Positions 41,101 to 53,349 of a DNA stretch of 64,000 bases are shown in pieces; positions within the stretch are counted from its first letter, which is position 1; each line of letters begins with the position of its first letter. Location: NCBI GenBank assembly GCA_027579435.1, contig JANBPK010001050.1, positions 1 through 64,000 of the forward strand. Reading direction: 5' to 3'. The DNA comes from Candolleomyces eurysporus (Eukaryota; Basidiomycota; Agaricomycetes; Agaricales; Psathyrellaceae). The notes under the pieces are model-generated. The model saw only the letters and a program-made list of their open reading frames with translations, made no database searches and had not been told where the DNA came from. Both the position numbers and the translations under genes were made by a program.

Positions 41101-44100
41101 AGATGTGGGTGGGCAGTTGGCCAGTTTTTTATCTTGTAAACACTGCTTGGCATTTTTAATCTCCAATTTCCAGTCAGCTGCTTGTTTGGAGTAGTTTAGA
41201 GGGCCATCAACTAATGGATCAACATCATCTTTATCAACTGGATCACTCAAAGGATCATGTTTATCAAGAGGCTCCAAAGTTGGGATGTCAATCTTATTTT
41301 GTTTCTTTGCAGCAGGATTAACCTCAAGCCATCCTGTGCGCATGATCATAGTTTGGGCCTCCATCATTTGATTGACCTTTCTCTGGCGTATTGTTCCAAG
41401 CATATATTCATCAGAGACCAAGCCTTCATCATCAATTCCTAACCCCAGCAAATCAATGTAATCATCATCATACTCATCTGCATAGTCATCATTTTTGTCA
41501 ATATGAGAGAGACCCTTGGTAAAATGGTTTTGCTTCTTCTTGAGCTGTGCCTTGTAATCATCCCGGGCATCCAAGCATTCATACTTGAGGTTGAAGTTAT
41601 TCATGATAGTTTTAAAGTATGCAGAAAAGGTATACTCATTAAAGGCATCATCCCACAATTGTAAATCCCCTTTCAGTTCTGCTCCTGTTCTCCATGGTTT
41701 AAACAGTGTCAACATTGTAAGGCAATAGAACTCTCTATCACCCTGGTCAGCNCTGGGCATTGGGCCACCCAATATGTTGGGAACAGAGGACACTTTGGAT
41801 GACAAGTGGGAACGCACCCAGTGGGTTTGATATTGAGGATGGCTTGATNGAAAACGAATGCAGTGTGTTGAATTCATGCTTGAGGTTACCTCTTCTCCCT
41901 CATTGTTGTTGTCACTGTCATAACCATCCTCTGCATNGTCAAATGCAAAGGCTGGCTCTTTATGAGGTGACTTTAACATACGCTTAGGAAGCTTTTCTTT
42001 TTCACAGTACATGACCCAGTCATACAATGCCATGGTTTCCAGTTCATCTGGCCGATGAATATAATCATCCACCTTTGAACGTACTACTACATTNCCATCA
42101 GGGGCCACCCCAAGCAACAGTCTTTCATCAAAGGGCTCAGATTCAACCAAAGGGGCAGGCACATTGCTAATCTCCTGCTCGCGGCTTTGCCAGAATCTAT
42201 TAACACGATTCACATATTGCCTCCAATAAAATGGCACAAATGTATGACTAGTGTAGTGATCAGGATTGCCAAGCAAATACATGCAAGCCATTGGACTGCC
42301 TATTTCCATCTTGGCAGTGAGNGAATTACATATTCTTAACAACATTTTTCTTGCAGAGTCATTTGTGCTTCCTGAATCATTCAGTAATTCAGTGTTTTTC
42401 TGATATATATCCAATGCATTTGAAAAAATATGATGACTTTTTAGTGCAACTTTGGTGATATAATCAGTTACGTACAATACAATTGATTTTACTGAAGTTC
42501 CAGACATCAAGCATGAAACGTCAGTGTTACATCGGAGCAAGTATGTTAACAAGGGTGTGAAAGTGTTCATCCAGGCCTCCCTCTTTTTCATGCTTATATG
42601 CCCATCAGCAGGGTCTACCACGGTTTCATGACAGAGATCTCTAGGAAACCTAGCGGTACATATACCATCCCGATTCAGGCAGCCTTTTGGACCATGGTTG
42701 TCAGATACAACTTTGGCTGTTGTATCTGAAACTATGTTTTTCACTACTTTTGATCCCTTCTGTACACGACAGCTATGAACATTAGATCTTAGCAGCAAAT
42801 CATCTGTCTCCTCATGATAGTGATTCCACCAGTTGTTNAGAGTAACACAGCTATTACAATCAGGCACAGAATTACTGCTGTGGCTGCATGTTCTGGGAGG
42901 TGGAGGTNGAGGCATTCTCAAAGTGGAGTCAGNTGTTTCACTTACATTAGGACCAGAATCAGACTGTAATGTGATAGTATGCAATCCTTGACTGATAATA
43001 CAAGGCTTTTCCTTGACTGCATCTGCACTTTGATTTCTAAGTCCTTCTAGTGTATTGGTTGAAAACTCCCCTTTATGGCAGAATTCTAAGTAAGAGACAA
43101 GGTTTTTCTTAAACTCACAATCAGGTTTTAACAGTTTTTCACGTATTGTCTGTGGAGATGGAGAATCTGCAATCCATAACATCATGTGCATATGCAATGT
43201 CAGACNCCCCTGCTGTTCTACNGTTCCATAATANGCTGATGGACGCCCATATACACCATCAACACTGCTTGCATATCCAAAGACATGCTTGATTACAAGC
43301 CTAACAAGGACATCAAAAAACCTGGCTGCTGCAGCAGGATTGTTGAGCACCAGCAAATCTCGGTCTCTGCAGGTTCGCAGNTCATCAGTCCATTTTATCT
43401 GTTTATCAGCATAATACAGGCACAAGGGGTGTTTGTTATCTGCTGGAGAAAATGTTATAAACCAGTTTGGGCCCCCTTGTAAGATATAAGAGACCATATT
43501 TCATTTCTCATATACTTTTTGCTGGTCAAAAACCCATCAGCATAAGCTCCTACATGGTCAATATCTTCAAGTAAAGAGAAGCAGTTCTTTTCTGCTTCTG
43601 TTTGTGGCTTTATAAACTCACCTTTGGATAGCCTGTCTGCCATGGATGCCAGGGTATTCTGATCAAGATGTGCAATTCTACCAGAAATGCTTTCAAACTT
43701 ACTGCGTCTAGAGTAGATGAAGCTTCCAGTGACATTTGCTTTGATTTGCTCTTGATTAAATGCTATCATAGGGAAGTAATAATCTAGTTGGAACCTCTTA
43801 TCATAATACATCAGTAGTCTCCGCTTGTACTCTCTATCAGAGATCAACCTGCTATGTCTGGACTGACCTATTCCTCCAAGGCCATAAGGGAAAAGCCATG
43901 GAAACATCTGAGGATAGGCTTGTGGGTTGTTGTACATAGACTGTGGGGTACTTGAATGACCTACAGCCAGCATTTTACCACCAAACTGTAAATGTTGGAG
44001 GGCCTTAGCTTTCATTGCCTTGATGGAAAGTTTTTCATACTCAGGACCAGTAAGTCCTCTTACTACTAAAGGGCAGGGGCCTTCAGAAGTGCCTTGTTCT

Positions 44101-46076
44101 ATATCTACCTCATGCTTGCTCATAGCAAGAGGTTCCTTGTCTGTGGGATCTGACAATTCATCAACCTTCCTAAAGTCCATGGTGACAGGAACCCCATTTA
44201 ATGGGTAGGTATCCAGATTTTCTTTTGATATATATAAGTNNCTGTAGTCCACATGGTTCAGCTTAAGCCATTGCAAAGCCTTTGCTATTTTGTTACGTCG
44301 AACAAGCATAGGCATTCTCTTTAGGTCATCAGTTGTTGGTTCTCTATGACCTACAAAGATGAATGCAAAGACATCCTCCATCTCATTTTTGGGGGGAGGT
44401 AGNGCATGATACACTTTTGCAGTGNGAAGGGAGTACATGATGGCATTTGCTACCATTTTAGCCCTGCCAGAGGACACTCGGATAAGGCAGCTATTATGGC
44501 GTATTCTTGCTACAAGCATCTTTTCAGCAAATGTTAGATCTGATAACTCTGGAGGAACCTCACCTATCCAAAGACCATTAGCTAGACAGTGCTTTGGTGT
44601 TTTAGAGTTTGTAACTGCTGAATGACAAGTAGGGCAAATTCCTGTGCAGTGAGGAGCTAATACTGGTCCGTCCAGACCCTGGACAGGATCTGATTCAGCA
44701 TGGCGTTCCTTTCGAGTGACTTCAGGGGAAGTCAAACAGGAAAGATCAATATTGCTAATATCTGCAAGGTTGGACAAAGGAGTAAGCTGTCCACACACAG
44801 CACATCCAGCCTCTTCTATTTTTTCAGGAGTCAATTCTGTGCAGAAATTTGAAATGATCTGCTCCTGTTGCCAATTGCTCAATGGTTGGGGAGGAAAGGC
44901 TGAACAGTCTGAAACCTTCTCCCGACTTTCAACAAGCAGCTTTAGCATTTCGGCAGGTGTTGGCAAAGTACTTGATTCTATTCGGACATTGACAGGCATA
45001 GCTTTCTTTCGTGGGGTCTTATGAACGGGTCGAGGAAGTAGACGGAATACGCTTATGAATTCAATTTTAAGATTGGCAAGCCTATTAAATAGGTAGGGTA
45101 GAATGGTATCTCTAGCACGATGTTCACGGCCCAAGACAATGTGATGGCGCAGGGCAAGGGCTTTGAGGCCGTTGAGCTCAAGGCAGGATAACGGCACGTC
45201 AAGAGGCGCATCTACAGCCAGATATTCTGCTCCGCTGTCAACCAAAACCGTAGCTTGTGGTTTGGGCAATACGACTACAAACTCAAATATGTCGTCAGCC
45301 TCAAACCCACAAGGTCTCCCTTCTGGAACCTGATGATAGACCGACAGGTCGTTGAAATGGAAAGCACGATTGGGAATGTGAGTTGCGCCTCCTAGAGGTC
45401 TGCGTGACCTTTTACAGCGCGAGTGCAAAGGCACAGGAAAAAGCAATGCACGTCCAAAGCAGTTATGCATGTTCAAAAGTGCGGTCCGAAGACCGAAGCG
45501 ACTAGCATAACGAGGAACAGCGGCACCGAGAGCAGCCGCAAAATTGTGCTTGAGATAAAGCGAACGTGTAGCCAGCAATCGGCACACTAGGGCCTTCAAA
45601 TGTGTAGCTAGATGTCCAGGGATCAGAATTGGAATCATAGAGGCAGGGAGCTGGTAGGGGACCGAGCCGCGGACTCGAGCTGCAGTAAGCAGAAGGTTAG
45701 TTACACAAGATCTGGCAGACCCCAAACAGCAAGAAGAATCTGAGAACAGAGCTCGACGGGTGAAATGCGTGAGGCTGGGCTCGAGACGCGCAAACAAGTC
45801 AGTTGCCAGGAATGTCGTCGTCCAGCTGAGGCAGACCGGCGTATTTGCCGTGGTATGTGAGACCGGCAATTTTGCCGTGGTGTCTGAGACCGGCAATTTC
45901 GCCGTAGAAGCCAGAGAGACCTGCTGAACAGCAGTCGAGAAAAGATCAACGGGTGAGTCGTGAATAGCGGTCATCGAAGACACCGAGGACCGGGCCACCG
46001 AGTAAGCCACATAAACAGGGAAGTAGGTCCAAATTAGAAGGACACAAAAGGTTGATATTAAGCGAGAAGGATGCAT
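38160..46076 (-). mobile_element. Helitron (rolling-circle transposon), nearly intact
   Basis: Bounds given are those of the coding region; the true TC and CTRR ends were not found. Between about 38000 and 45000 the base composition is clearly AT-richer than the host genes around it, with many single Ns that fall inside open frames, as expected for a collapsed multi-copy element. The encoded protein has HUH replication-initiator and PIF1-like helicase parts. Only two single-base homopolymer frameshifts interrupt about 2,600 codons, so the element is young. Confidence 0.85.
38160..46076 (-). CDS. Helitron RepHel polyprotein with C-terminal cysteine-protease-like domain
   Basis: Three consecutive frames that overlap at homopolymers (C5 at 43472-43476, T8 at 39183-39190, plus-strand view) appear to be one protein of about 2,600 aa. 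In order: a GC-rich N-terminal part (46076 to about 45000); a cysteine-rich region (AGCAVCGQLTP, GICPTCHS) with LANGLWIGEVPPEL, typical of the DUF6570-like segment before Rep; the Helitron N-terminal domain with FPWLFPYGLGG; HUH Rep with GGPNWFITFSPADN, LTLHMHMMLW (HxH) and YVTDYITK (paired tyrosines); a linker; and PIF1-like helicase with GGMGGTGKSQV (Walker A), YIFIDEISM (Walker B), LAGDFAQLPP and VILKQNMRQ. The last domain has NYSCAYD near 38955, CTHC and CYRC pairs, and NHFTCRIIDGQGQVWYHDG near 38300, which resemble the Cys box, zinc finger and His box of ubiquitin-specific proteases. Confidence 0.8.
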
Positions 46077-46649
46077 GAGCTACAGCGGAGGAAGAGTGAG
46101 AAATGGGCGATGGGTCGGTGAGTGGGGAGAGCAGTCACGGATCAGGAAGTCGAACTGACGCCAAACAGGGCCAAACAGTCCGCGGATTGATGACTGCTTT
46201 CTACTTTCCAACAAGATCTAACCGAGGCCAGTCTCAACCGCTACTCTCCTTGCCGAGCAGGTGCGAACGAAGAACGAAAAACAACGTCGACTAAAGCTGC
46301 GTATGGCCGACGAAATCTGGGGAAGGTCTGAAATGCGAAGTCGGGGGAAGCAGGGTGCGGTACTCGACGCTCCGTGGACCATGGAACGTCGACGGTCAAA
46401 CGACCTTCTTTCCTACTTCAATCCTCCCTGAGGCCTTGAATCTTGCCTCTCCCTTCCTAACGGTGTCGCTATGCTTCCATCCTACTCGCCGATGTGCCCC
46501 CAGTCGGCTTCCGTCGCGATGACGCAACAGGTAGGCGAAAACTCATAAACTCGTTGTGCGACCAGGCGGAGGGACGCTGACTCTCGCTCTTTTCCCCCCT
46601 TATTGAAACCTGTTTCGCAGTATACGATCGATCTCTTGAAGGGAGGACT
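46077..46649. other. Divergent intergenic region between Helitron and TET/JBP-like gene
   Basis: Host-like GC content, with no supported gene. It must hold the promoter of the gene at 46650 and probably the 5' terminus of the Helitron. I could not place a TC terminus because nothing marks it without a second copy. Confidence 0.4.
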
Positions 46650-49600
46650 ATGGCGCGCTCCAAGAAGGCTTATGTCGAAGACGTCGAAGACTACGACTCG
46701 GACTTGGAGCCCGTGTATCTCGAAAACAGAAACCCTCGCATGCCGACCATCTACCTCGCGAAGGACCACCCTCTTCACCCGAAAACAAACAACGGAGGAA
46801 GTTCCTACGTTTATTATACCAGGCCGACGCAACCTCGAATGCGGGAGCTTCTTCAAGCAGGTGAAGCTATGTCCANGGGGGGAAGGGGACGAAGAAGAAG
46901 GGGAGTTAAGTATTGAAGGTGAGGCTTACCTGCTCAGCGAAAAGGATGATCGATGCTCATATTCTTTCTACGATAGGCATGCTGGAAATTGGACCCGGCG
47001 ACTACCTTTGGACGCGGAACGAGTTCGGAAGCAGGAAACCCGAGGACGACGTCCCGGTCTCATGGGTGGTTGGCCCGTACGTCTCGCTCGTTCGGCCGAT
47101 GGTTGCACCGCTTACACCTAAATTTCGCAGAGAAAAACGTTCTGAACAGACCAAGGCCCAGCTCGACGAAGCCCGGGATAAGTTCATGGGTCCCGAAGAC
47201 GAGATCACCGAAAGTTCTGTCCGATTCGAAAGGCTCAAGCCCACTCCCAAACCGGTCAAGACGGGAACGCGATGCTGGACATTGGGAACCTCTCTCGAAC
47301 CCAACACGAATATCGAGGCTCCCTGCGCTAACGGGAAGTGGATGGGGCAGACCACCGAGCTGCATGAAACGACACGAGCGGTTGTAACGGTGAGCTATAT
47401 CCCTGTTTCTTCCCTTTATTGTATCTGACCTGGGACGGGCAGGCGTCTACAAGTATGGCGATGGAGGACATGGCTCACGCACCGGCGGAAGTCCAGGAGG
47501 TCCTCAAAGGAGAGTTTGAAAGGAATGGAACGGCGCCGCTGGGAAGCAAGGACAATTATGCCTATCACACAGTACAATGTAACCTAGCCTATGCCGGTAT
47601 GTAGACAATTAATGAATAGTCAACGGGTGATTTATTGACACTGCGCTGTAGGAACTTCGATGGAGGGGCAGATGGGTCGGCGTTATGCCGGACCTCATCG
47701 CGACGGAAAGGACTGTCCCGGCCACTACTCCACGATGATTGCTCGCTCAAGGCTGCCTCGAAACTACCGCCCTCCTCGTCTTATTTTACCTGGGTTGGGT
47801 GTTTACTGCAACCTCGTCGACTTCCTCGGTCTCACCTTCCAAGCCATGCACGACCATCTTGGGACACCCCCGTATCCTTTGCCCGGAACACCCAGCTCAC
47901 CAAAAGCCTATCGGTTTGCACTCATTCATTATACGCCTGAACGAGTGGCAGCCGCCGAGACCAGACAACGTATCGGAGCGTTGCCTAACATCCATGCATT
48001 CCTGGCTCCTGAGATGAGGTCGTCAGGGTAAGTGGTTATAGGACGGATGTTATTCAAACAACGAAAATCTGACTGATATCGCTGTAGGGCGGAGAGAGAT
48101 ATTGTTAGAAGGCTGCAAACCGACTCCTTCGCAAACTTCCTCAGAGATGGGCCGTGGATTATGCAGGACGAGGGTTACACGAACTATGTCGGTCGAGTCT
48201 GCTACCTCGTCATACGGTACCTCCTCCTTCAAACTCCAGAGCCGTTGCAGTTTGAACTGGACCCGATCATTCTGGCACAAGCGATCAGCTACATGAAGGG
48301 TGACAGTAATCGAACGACTGTCGATTCTTGGGGGATGGCGCCACCAGTTCAGGAAGATCCCAGTAACGAGAGAAACGCCAAACGGGAAGAGTGCGAACGG
48401 AAGACCAAAGAACACATATTCAAGCATGGATCCATGATTCCGCATTATTTCACGAAAAATGCCTGGATCAGAGAGGAGGCATCGAGGAGATATGGCGGTT
48501 TGGCGGCATCAACCTCTTTAGCCAGCAGAGGTGTAGACGTTGAAGGTATGGCCAACTCTTAAATGATTCTGTCTCTCTGACAGTGCAACATAGAATCTCT
48601 GGATGCCGATGAAACTGTGGAAGGTATGACTGATTTCCCAAATGCTTTCAGCTATCTGACGATGTGAATTAGGAACCATGTACGCAAAACCCACTCGCGA
48701 CGTCGTGGATAAGCGAACCGGAACGGTTGAGATGGATGCTGAGGATCGTAAGTCAGAACTGCGAGATTATTACGAATTGTAGGCTCAACGTTCACTAGCA
48801 CCGGGCACTGGTGCGGCTACGTACAACTTGCGGAAGCGGAAGAGGGTCGACCCCGTCGACAGCGACAGCGACAGTGGCAACGAAGCAGCGGAGCCGGCGC
48901 AGCATGGTCAGTCAGGCGAATCTCGCTGTGTCTCGAAACGGAGAAAGGGTGCAGGCGAGCATGTCGATGCTGGGTCGACCGGAGATGGAGGCAGCGCCGA
49001 ACTCCCCGAAGAAGACACTGTATCTCCGCCCTGGACCACGATTCTAGTCAAGAAAAAGCCTAAGGGAAGGAAGGTTGTCGCTCCGAAACCAGGTGAGAAG
49101 TTTGTCGAGGCGTATATCGTCCATTTGTGCTGAGGCCCTGTTTACAGAGGAATTATTCAAGCTTACCAGCCTGCTGACGGTCGAAACCTTAGAAGAAGAG
49201 GTCCTGGATCTTCGGATGGAACTACAAGCGATGGCTGACCTGGAAGAGCTAGACGAAGACGAAGAAAATTCTTATGAAGACATCAAGGATAGTCTAGACG
49301 GGGCTAACGAAGCGATCGAACTGGGAGGTACCGGTGCCTCGGCGCTGGATGGGATCGGCACCATCGTGGAGGACGGCCACAAGCTCTCTCGGTACATCGG
49401 GCAGGAGGAGAACAGGCTTCGGATGATGAGAATGACCCTGATCAGGTCGCAGACGGCTATGCGGGGATGGTTAGAAGGTCCTGTTGCAGAAGAGGCAGCG
49501 TCCGTCGCCCGACTAGCGAGACCCAAAAGCCNGGGGACGNAAACTGGTTGTCCACTCTCACCAACGAGGTCGTTGACATGCTGGTGTACAGGGAGGGAAG

Positions 49601-50903
49601 CAAAGTCTTCAGAGGGTCTGACTACGGGTTGTTGTGGGGATGCAAGGAGGTGGTGGTGGACAACCCATACAAATTGAGGCGCATGTTGCGGGGGGAGGCC
49701 CAGACTGTGAAGGTTGCTACAAAGATGACGACGGACATTGTGGAGAAGTGGGTTGGGGCAGACGAGCACTGCGACAGGAAGCAGGCTTGGTTCGCTTCGA
49801 TCGTCGAGGAGGTTATGGGGGAAGAAGCTTTGACGATGAACATCGTCTGGAGGTTGTATAGCAACCTGAAGCCGTCTCATGTTATACTCGGCGACAAGGG
49901 ATATCGCAATCCGACAAAGGACGACATGGATCCGTTCCGATCAGCTTTGGAGAATCACAGCGTCGTCGAGCTCGAGCACCAAGAAGGTCAACTATTTCAA
50001 TTGTACAAGCAGTTGTTAAACCGTGAAGTCTCAGCATCGGACGTAATCAAGCAGCTGCCGAGTGTTTCCCCTCGCTGGAACGCGTTGAAGGAAATGATAT
50101 ATCTCGCGACGGCATACGATCAGGAAGAGGAACCTCAAGATCCGTCGCCATACTTCAAGAAGCTACAAATGGACCCCACGACATACTATCCTTTGAGGGA
50201 GCGCTCTCCTGCTCGAATTCGCTGCAGACAAGACTTATTCGACAACGACAAGGCGCTATCGAAATCCAGGATCTTCAGCTTGCTGGTATGGAGAGCCTTT
50301 CCTCTAGTCTACTCCTGGCATCCAGACCACAGTATGTTGTACAAGGATCCCGAGGATTTCCTGGAGGCTTATCGAAGGATAAAAAAGGCGGAGCCGACAA
50401 AGGAGCTCATTTCCGACATCACCAGCTATTGGAGCAACTTGGATGAAACACGATGGTCGAGATTTGCGGAGACGAATCCCAGTTTCGAGGAATGCTACCA
50501 ACACCTCAAGCCGAGCGGTACGCTAGAGTATCGTCTGTTTCGGAAGCTCAGCAGGACCGGTGCATTCGACGTGGCGTGTGATTTGGCATACGCAGGGTTT
50601 TGTCGACCACCCAGTATTGGTGATGTGGCGAAATATATCGTGCACTTGAACCAAGGTGCAATGTCGGGACTCAAGGCACTCGGTCTGGTGGATGGAAAGA
50701 AAAAAGACGCCGACACAAGAAGGACCCAGGTGGCTCAGGCCTTGATCGACCTTGGGCACCTGTTGAGCGAGATACCAGAGTTCATGGTCGAGTATGATGA
50801 CTTTGGCACTACGTACAGTCCATACAAAGATACCGAGATCGACCCTATGCGCGTGGAGCATCTACTGCGCGTCTTTTCTCATGCCCTCAAGTACCTTGTC
50901 TAG
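46650..50903 (+). CDS. TET/JBP-like 2-oxoglutarate/Fe(II) dioxygenase with long C-terminal region
   Basis: Probably a nucleic-acid base oxygenase of the fungal TET/JBP expansion. Exons: 46650-46918, 46977-47389, 47443-47596, 47652-48027, 48088-48545, then several short ones, 48803-49090, and 49148 to 50903. The catalytic exon has GPHRDGKDC with the iron-binding H-R-D (47696-47704), LGVYCNLVDF, a distal His in AMHDHLGTPP, and an arginine in KAYRFALIHYTP for the co-substrate. QRIGALP and LAPEM follow as in that family. Nuclear-localisation-like LRKRKR and KRRK lie near 48830 and 48940. An acidic coiled segment and about 480 aa with no domain I know make up the C-terminus. Ns at 46876, 49532 and 49540 are surplus; dropping them joins the acidic exon-1 end and the C-terminal part into one frame. 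DNA base specificity is unknown. Confidence 0.68.
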
Positions 50904-51259
50904 TACTCGTAGATCGCTCTGTCTGGCCTTCGTCATTCGCTCCTGTCTATTTAATCAGATATCAACAATGCATCACTGCTGACTTATATTATTATCTTGC
51001 TCATTTGTTGTAAGAGTGACGAATCAATATTATTGGCACAATGCAGATATAGGATGGAGATAAGAAAGAGAGCTGAAATCTNGGGGGGGCNGGGGCNAAC
51101 TACAAATAAGGGAGACTGGCTGAGAGGCAGAGTAAAGGTATAGTAGAGCTGATCTGTTGAAGATCGGCAGGTTGCCAAGTCAAATGAGAATGAAGGTAGA
51201 GAAAGTTGCGAGACAGGGACACGTTATGCACAGAACAGAAATGCTCCATCACCAAGCAC

Positions 51260-53349
51260 TCAATCGGCAATGACAACGACCCATACAATGTTGAATGTGA
51301 GCTTCCAAACACTGAGGAACTTGGAGGTGGTAGCCGTGTACCCAACCACCACTCCAGTGCCTTCAGGGACCTCGCCGTCGCCAGACTTGTATTCGGGCAA
51401 ACGACCAAGGGAACCGCCAATATCGTTCGGGTCAAAACCCTGATTGCGACCGTCATAGACAGGAACTGGGAGTTATATTTTAATCAGCGTGCAGTCTGTA
51501 GCACAAGGACGACTTACCCTTCTCATTCCAGTCGATGTAGGTCTTGTTGCCACCAAACGCCGCCTTGCCAGGAGATGCATATCCTTCACGGGATTTGTAC
51601 GTCTTGATCTCCATTTTTCCTACCTTGACAGTGCCTTCAATCTTTTGGGGGGTACCTGCAGTGCGGAGAGAAAGAGAGAGTATCAGCAAGATCTCCAACT
51701 GAGAGACTGAGAGATAGAGAGAGAGAAGGGGTGGCGCAACTTACTAGGGACGCTGCTAGAGGCGGGGTTGTTGGGACGATTGCGTGTCTGAAAAGTGATG
51801 TGTCTGCGCTGGATAGGCACAACTATATCCTCAGCTTGCCACAGCGTGGCAAACATGCATGAAGAACGCTCATGTTCGCAGCGATGGCCAAGAACTAACA
51901 GGCCTTTTGCACAGGGGGCCTTTCCTTCATATCCCACATTTCTGCCTGCCACCAGGAAAGACTCCATGACAGCTCCAACCAATGAGAAAGTGACCGGACG
52001 ACCGTTGGCCTTGTCACACGCAATGTAGGCGCAACCAGGGCCAGCATTAGACCAAGATTCCTTGAGTGAAAGGTCGGTAACGTCAACCGTAGATGCGTTG
52101 GCAAAGTTGGCTTGAGGCTTGAAGCGATGTAGAGACGCAATGTATCTGAAAATAAAGAAAGACATCTTTAGGTCTCAAAGAGTTGAGATGTGAATGGACA
52201 GAAATAAACTTACGCTTTGTCTATTTCGAAGCATTCCCAGGTCTCGATAGACAGACCAGGTACTTGCGAGGTAAGGGCACCACTGGTAAACTCGTTGTGT
52301 CGTTCATTCATAGCTGGCAGCTGCAATTTGCTATTGAATGTTGAACGTCAGAATTCATGGAAAACAATAACTGAGGCACACGAACTTGGCATTAGGTAAA
52401 TTCTTGTAGTGACCGTTCTTGACCATGTAGGGATCTAAGATGTCTTTGTTCGCAAGCAGCGGATCGTCTGCTGAGCGAGCCCTAAACAAAGGCGGGTGAG
52501 TCAAGAAATACCTCTGGAGGACAAGGAGGGGCTGTACTCACTTAACGAAAAGGTGAGTCTTGCCATTCCCATCGACATAAGAGGAAGCCCATTCCAACTT
52601 GTTCTCGAGAGTGAAGGCAGAAGACGGAAGAGTGATGATCGGGGTAGGCGGAACCCCGGAAGCAGAATATTGACCTGGCTCTTCGCTGGTGTTGACTCCG
52701 AGCTTTCCTCCCAATTGGGTCTTGAGGTTGGCANGCTTTTTTCTTGCCCATAATCTTGCTTGCCTTGGGGGTTTCTGTTTCGTCATCTTCAATATCAGCG
52801 TCAGCATAGTCGGTGGCTTCAGACACGCTGTGCACAGTGCTGGAGGAGTCGTCATCTTCGTCGTCCTATGAGCGTTTTCTGGCATCAGTGTAAGAGTTGC
52901 CTGGGGATAGAAGCAGCGACGCACAGAGTCAGCAACTACTTCGGCCAAAGATCTGGCCAATGGCTCTGCGTTTCTGCTTTTCTTCTTTGCAGGACTGACA
53001 ATCTGTTACTTCACAAGACGACACAAGTAGCGATGTAAGATGGGACATACAGAGGAGTTGGGTTGGCATCCTCACGAACTCGCCTCTTTCCGGAGGGTGG
53101 TGTAGGCGTAGCTGGAGCCTGTATTTGAGTAGCAGGTCTATAGAGAATAAGGTGAGTGAAGAGAGCCAGATTATATGTAGTGCATGACGCTCACGGGGGA
53201 TTGTCAACAAGCTCATAGTCATCTGGAACATACTCGGGGCTCGCCGTCTTTGGCTTGGAGCCAGCGCTGGACATTGAGTCAATTTACAAGTTGCGGTCCC
53301 AGAACAGGAACACATACGAGAGCTGGGAGGAACGTTTTGTACGAGCCAT
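51260..53349 (-). CDS. Hypothetical nuclear-type protein
   Basis: I do not recognise the family. It starts MARTKRSSQLS at 53349 and continues through short exons with PEYVPDDYELVDNPPP, a Pro/Thr-rich stretch, GKRRVRE, PAKKKSRNAEPLARSL, an acidic DDED and DADIEDDE region, KASKIMGKKK, then an ordered core: LEWASSYVDGNGKTHLFVK, GHYKNLPNAKLQLPAM, SLIETWECFEID-type sequence, FANASTVDVTDLSL, SNAGPGCAYIACDKANGRPV and FSLVGAVMESFLVAG. The C-terminus, after an intron, has VKVGKMEIKTYKSREGYAS, NKTYIDWNE and GVVVGYTATTSKFLSVWKL, with TGA at 51260. The N at 52734 is surplus (GKKKAANLK when removed). Basic and acidic tracts suggest a nuclear protein. It is head-to-head with the gene at 53971. Confidence 0.6.

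Noticed and set aside
43472..43476. Programmed ribosomal frameshift in the Helitron
   Set aside because: The site is a plain homopolymer without a slippery heptamer, and identical single-base errors occur in unrelated host genes of the window.
41750..44430. Ns in the Helitron treated as surplus bases
   Set aside because: Unlike those in host genes, these Ns keep the reading frame in place and do not abut homopolymers, so they look like ambiguous positions in a multi-copy repeat.
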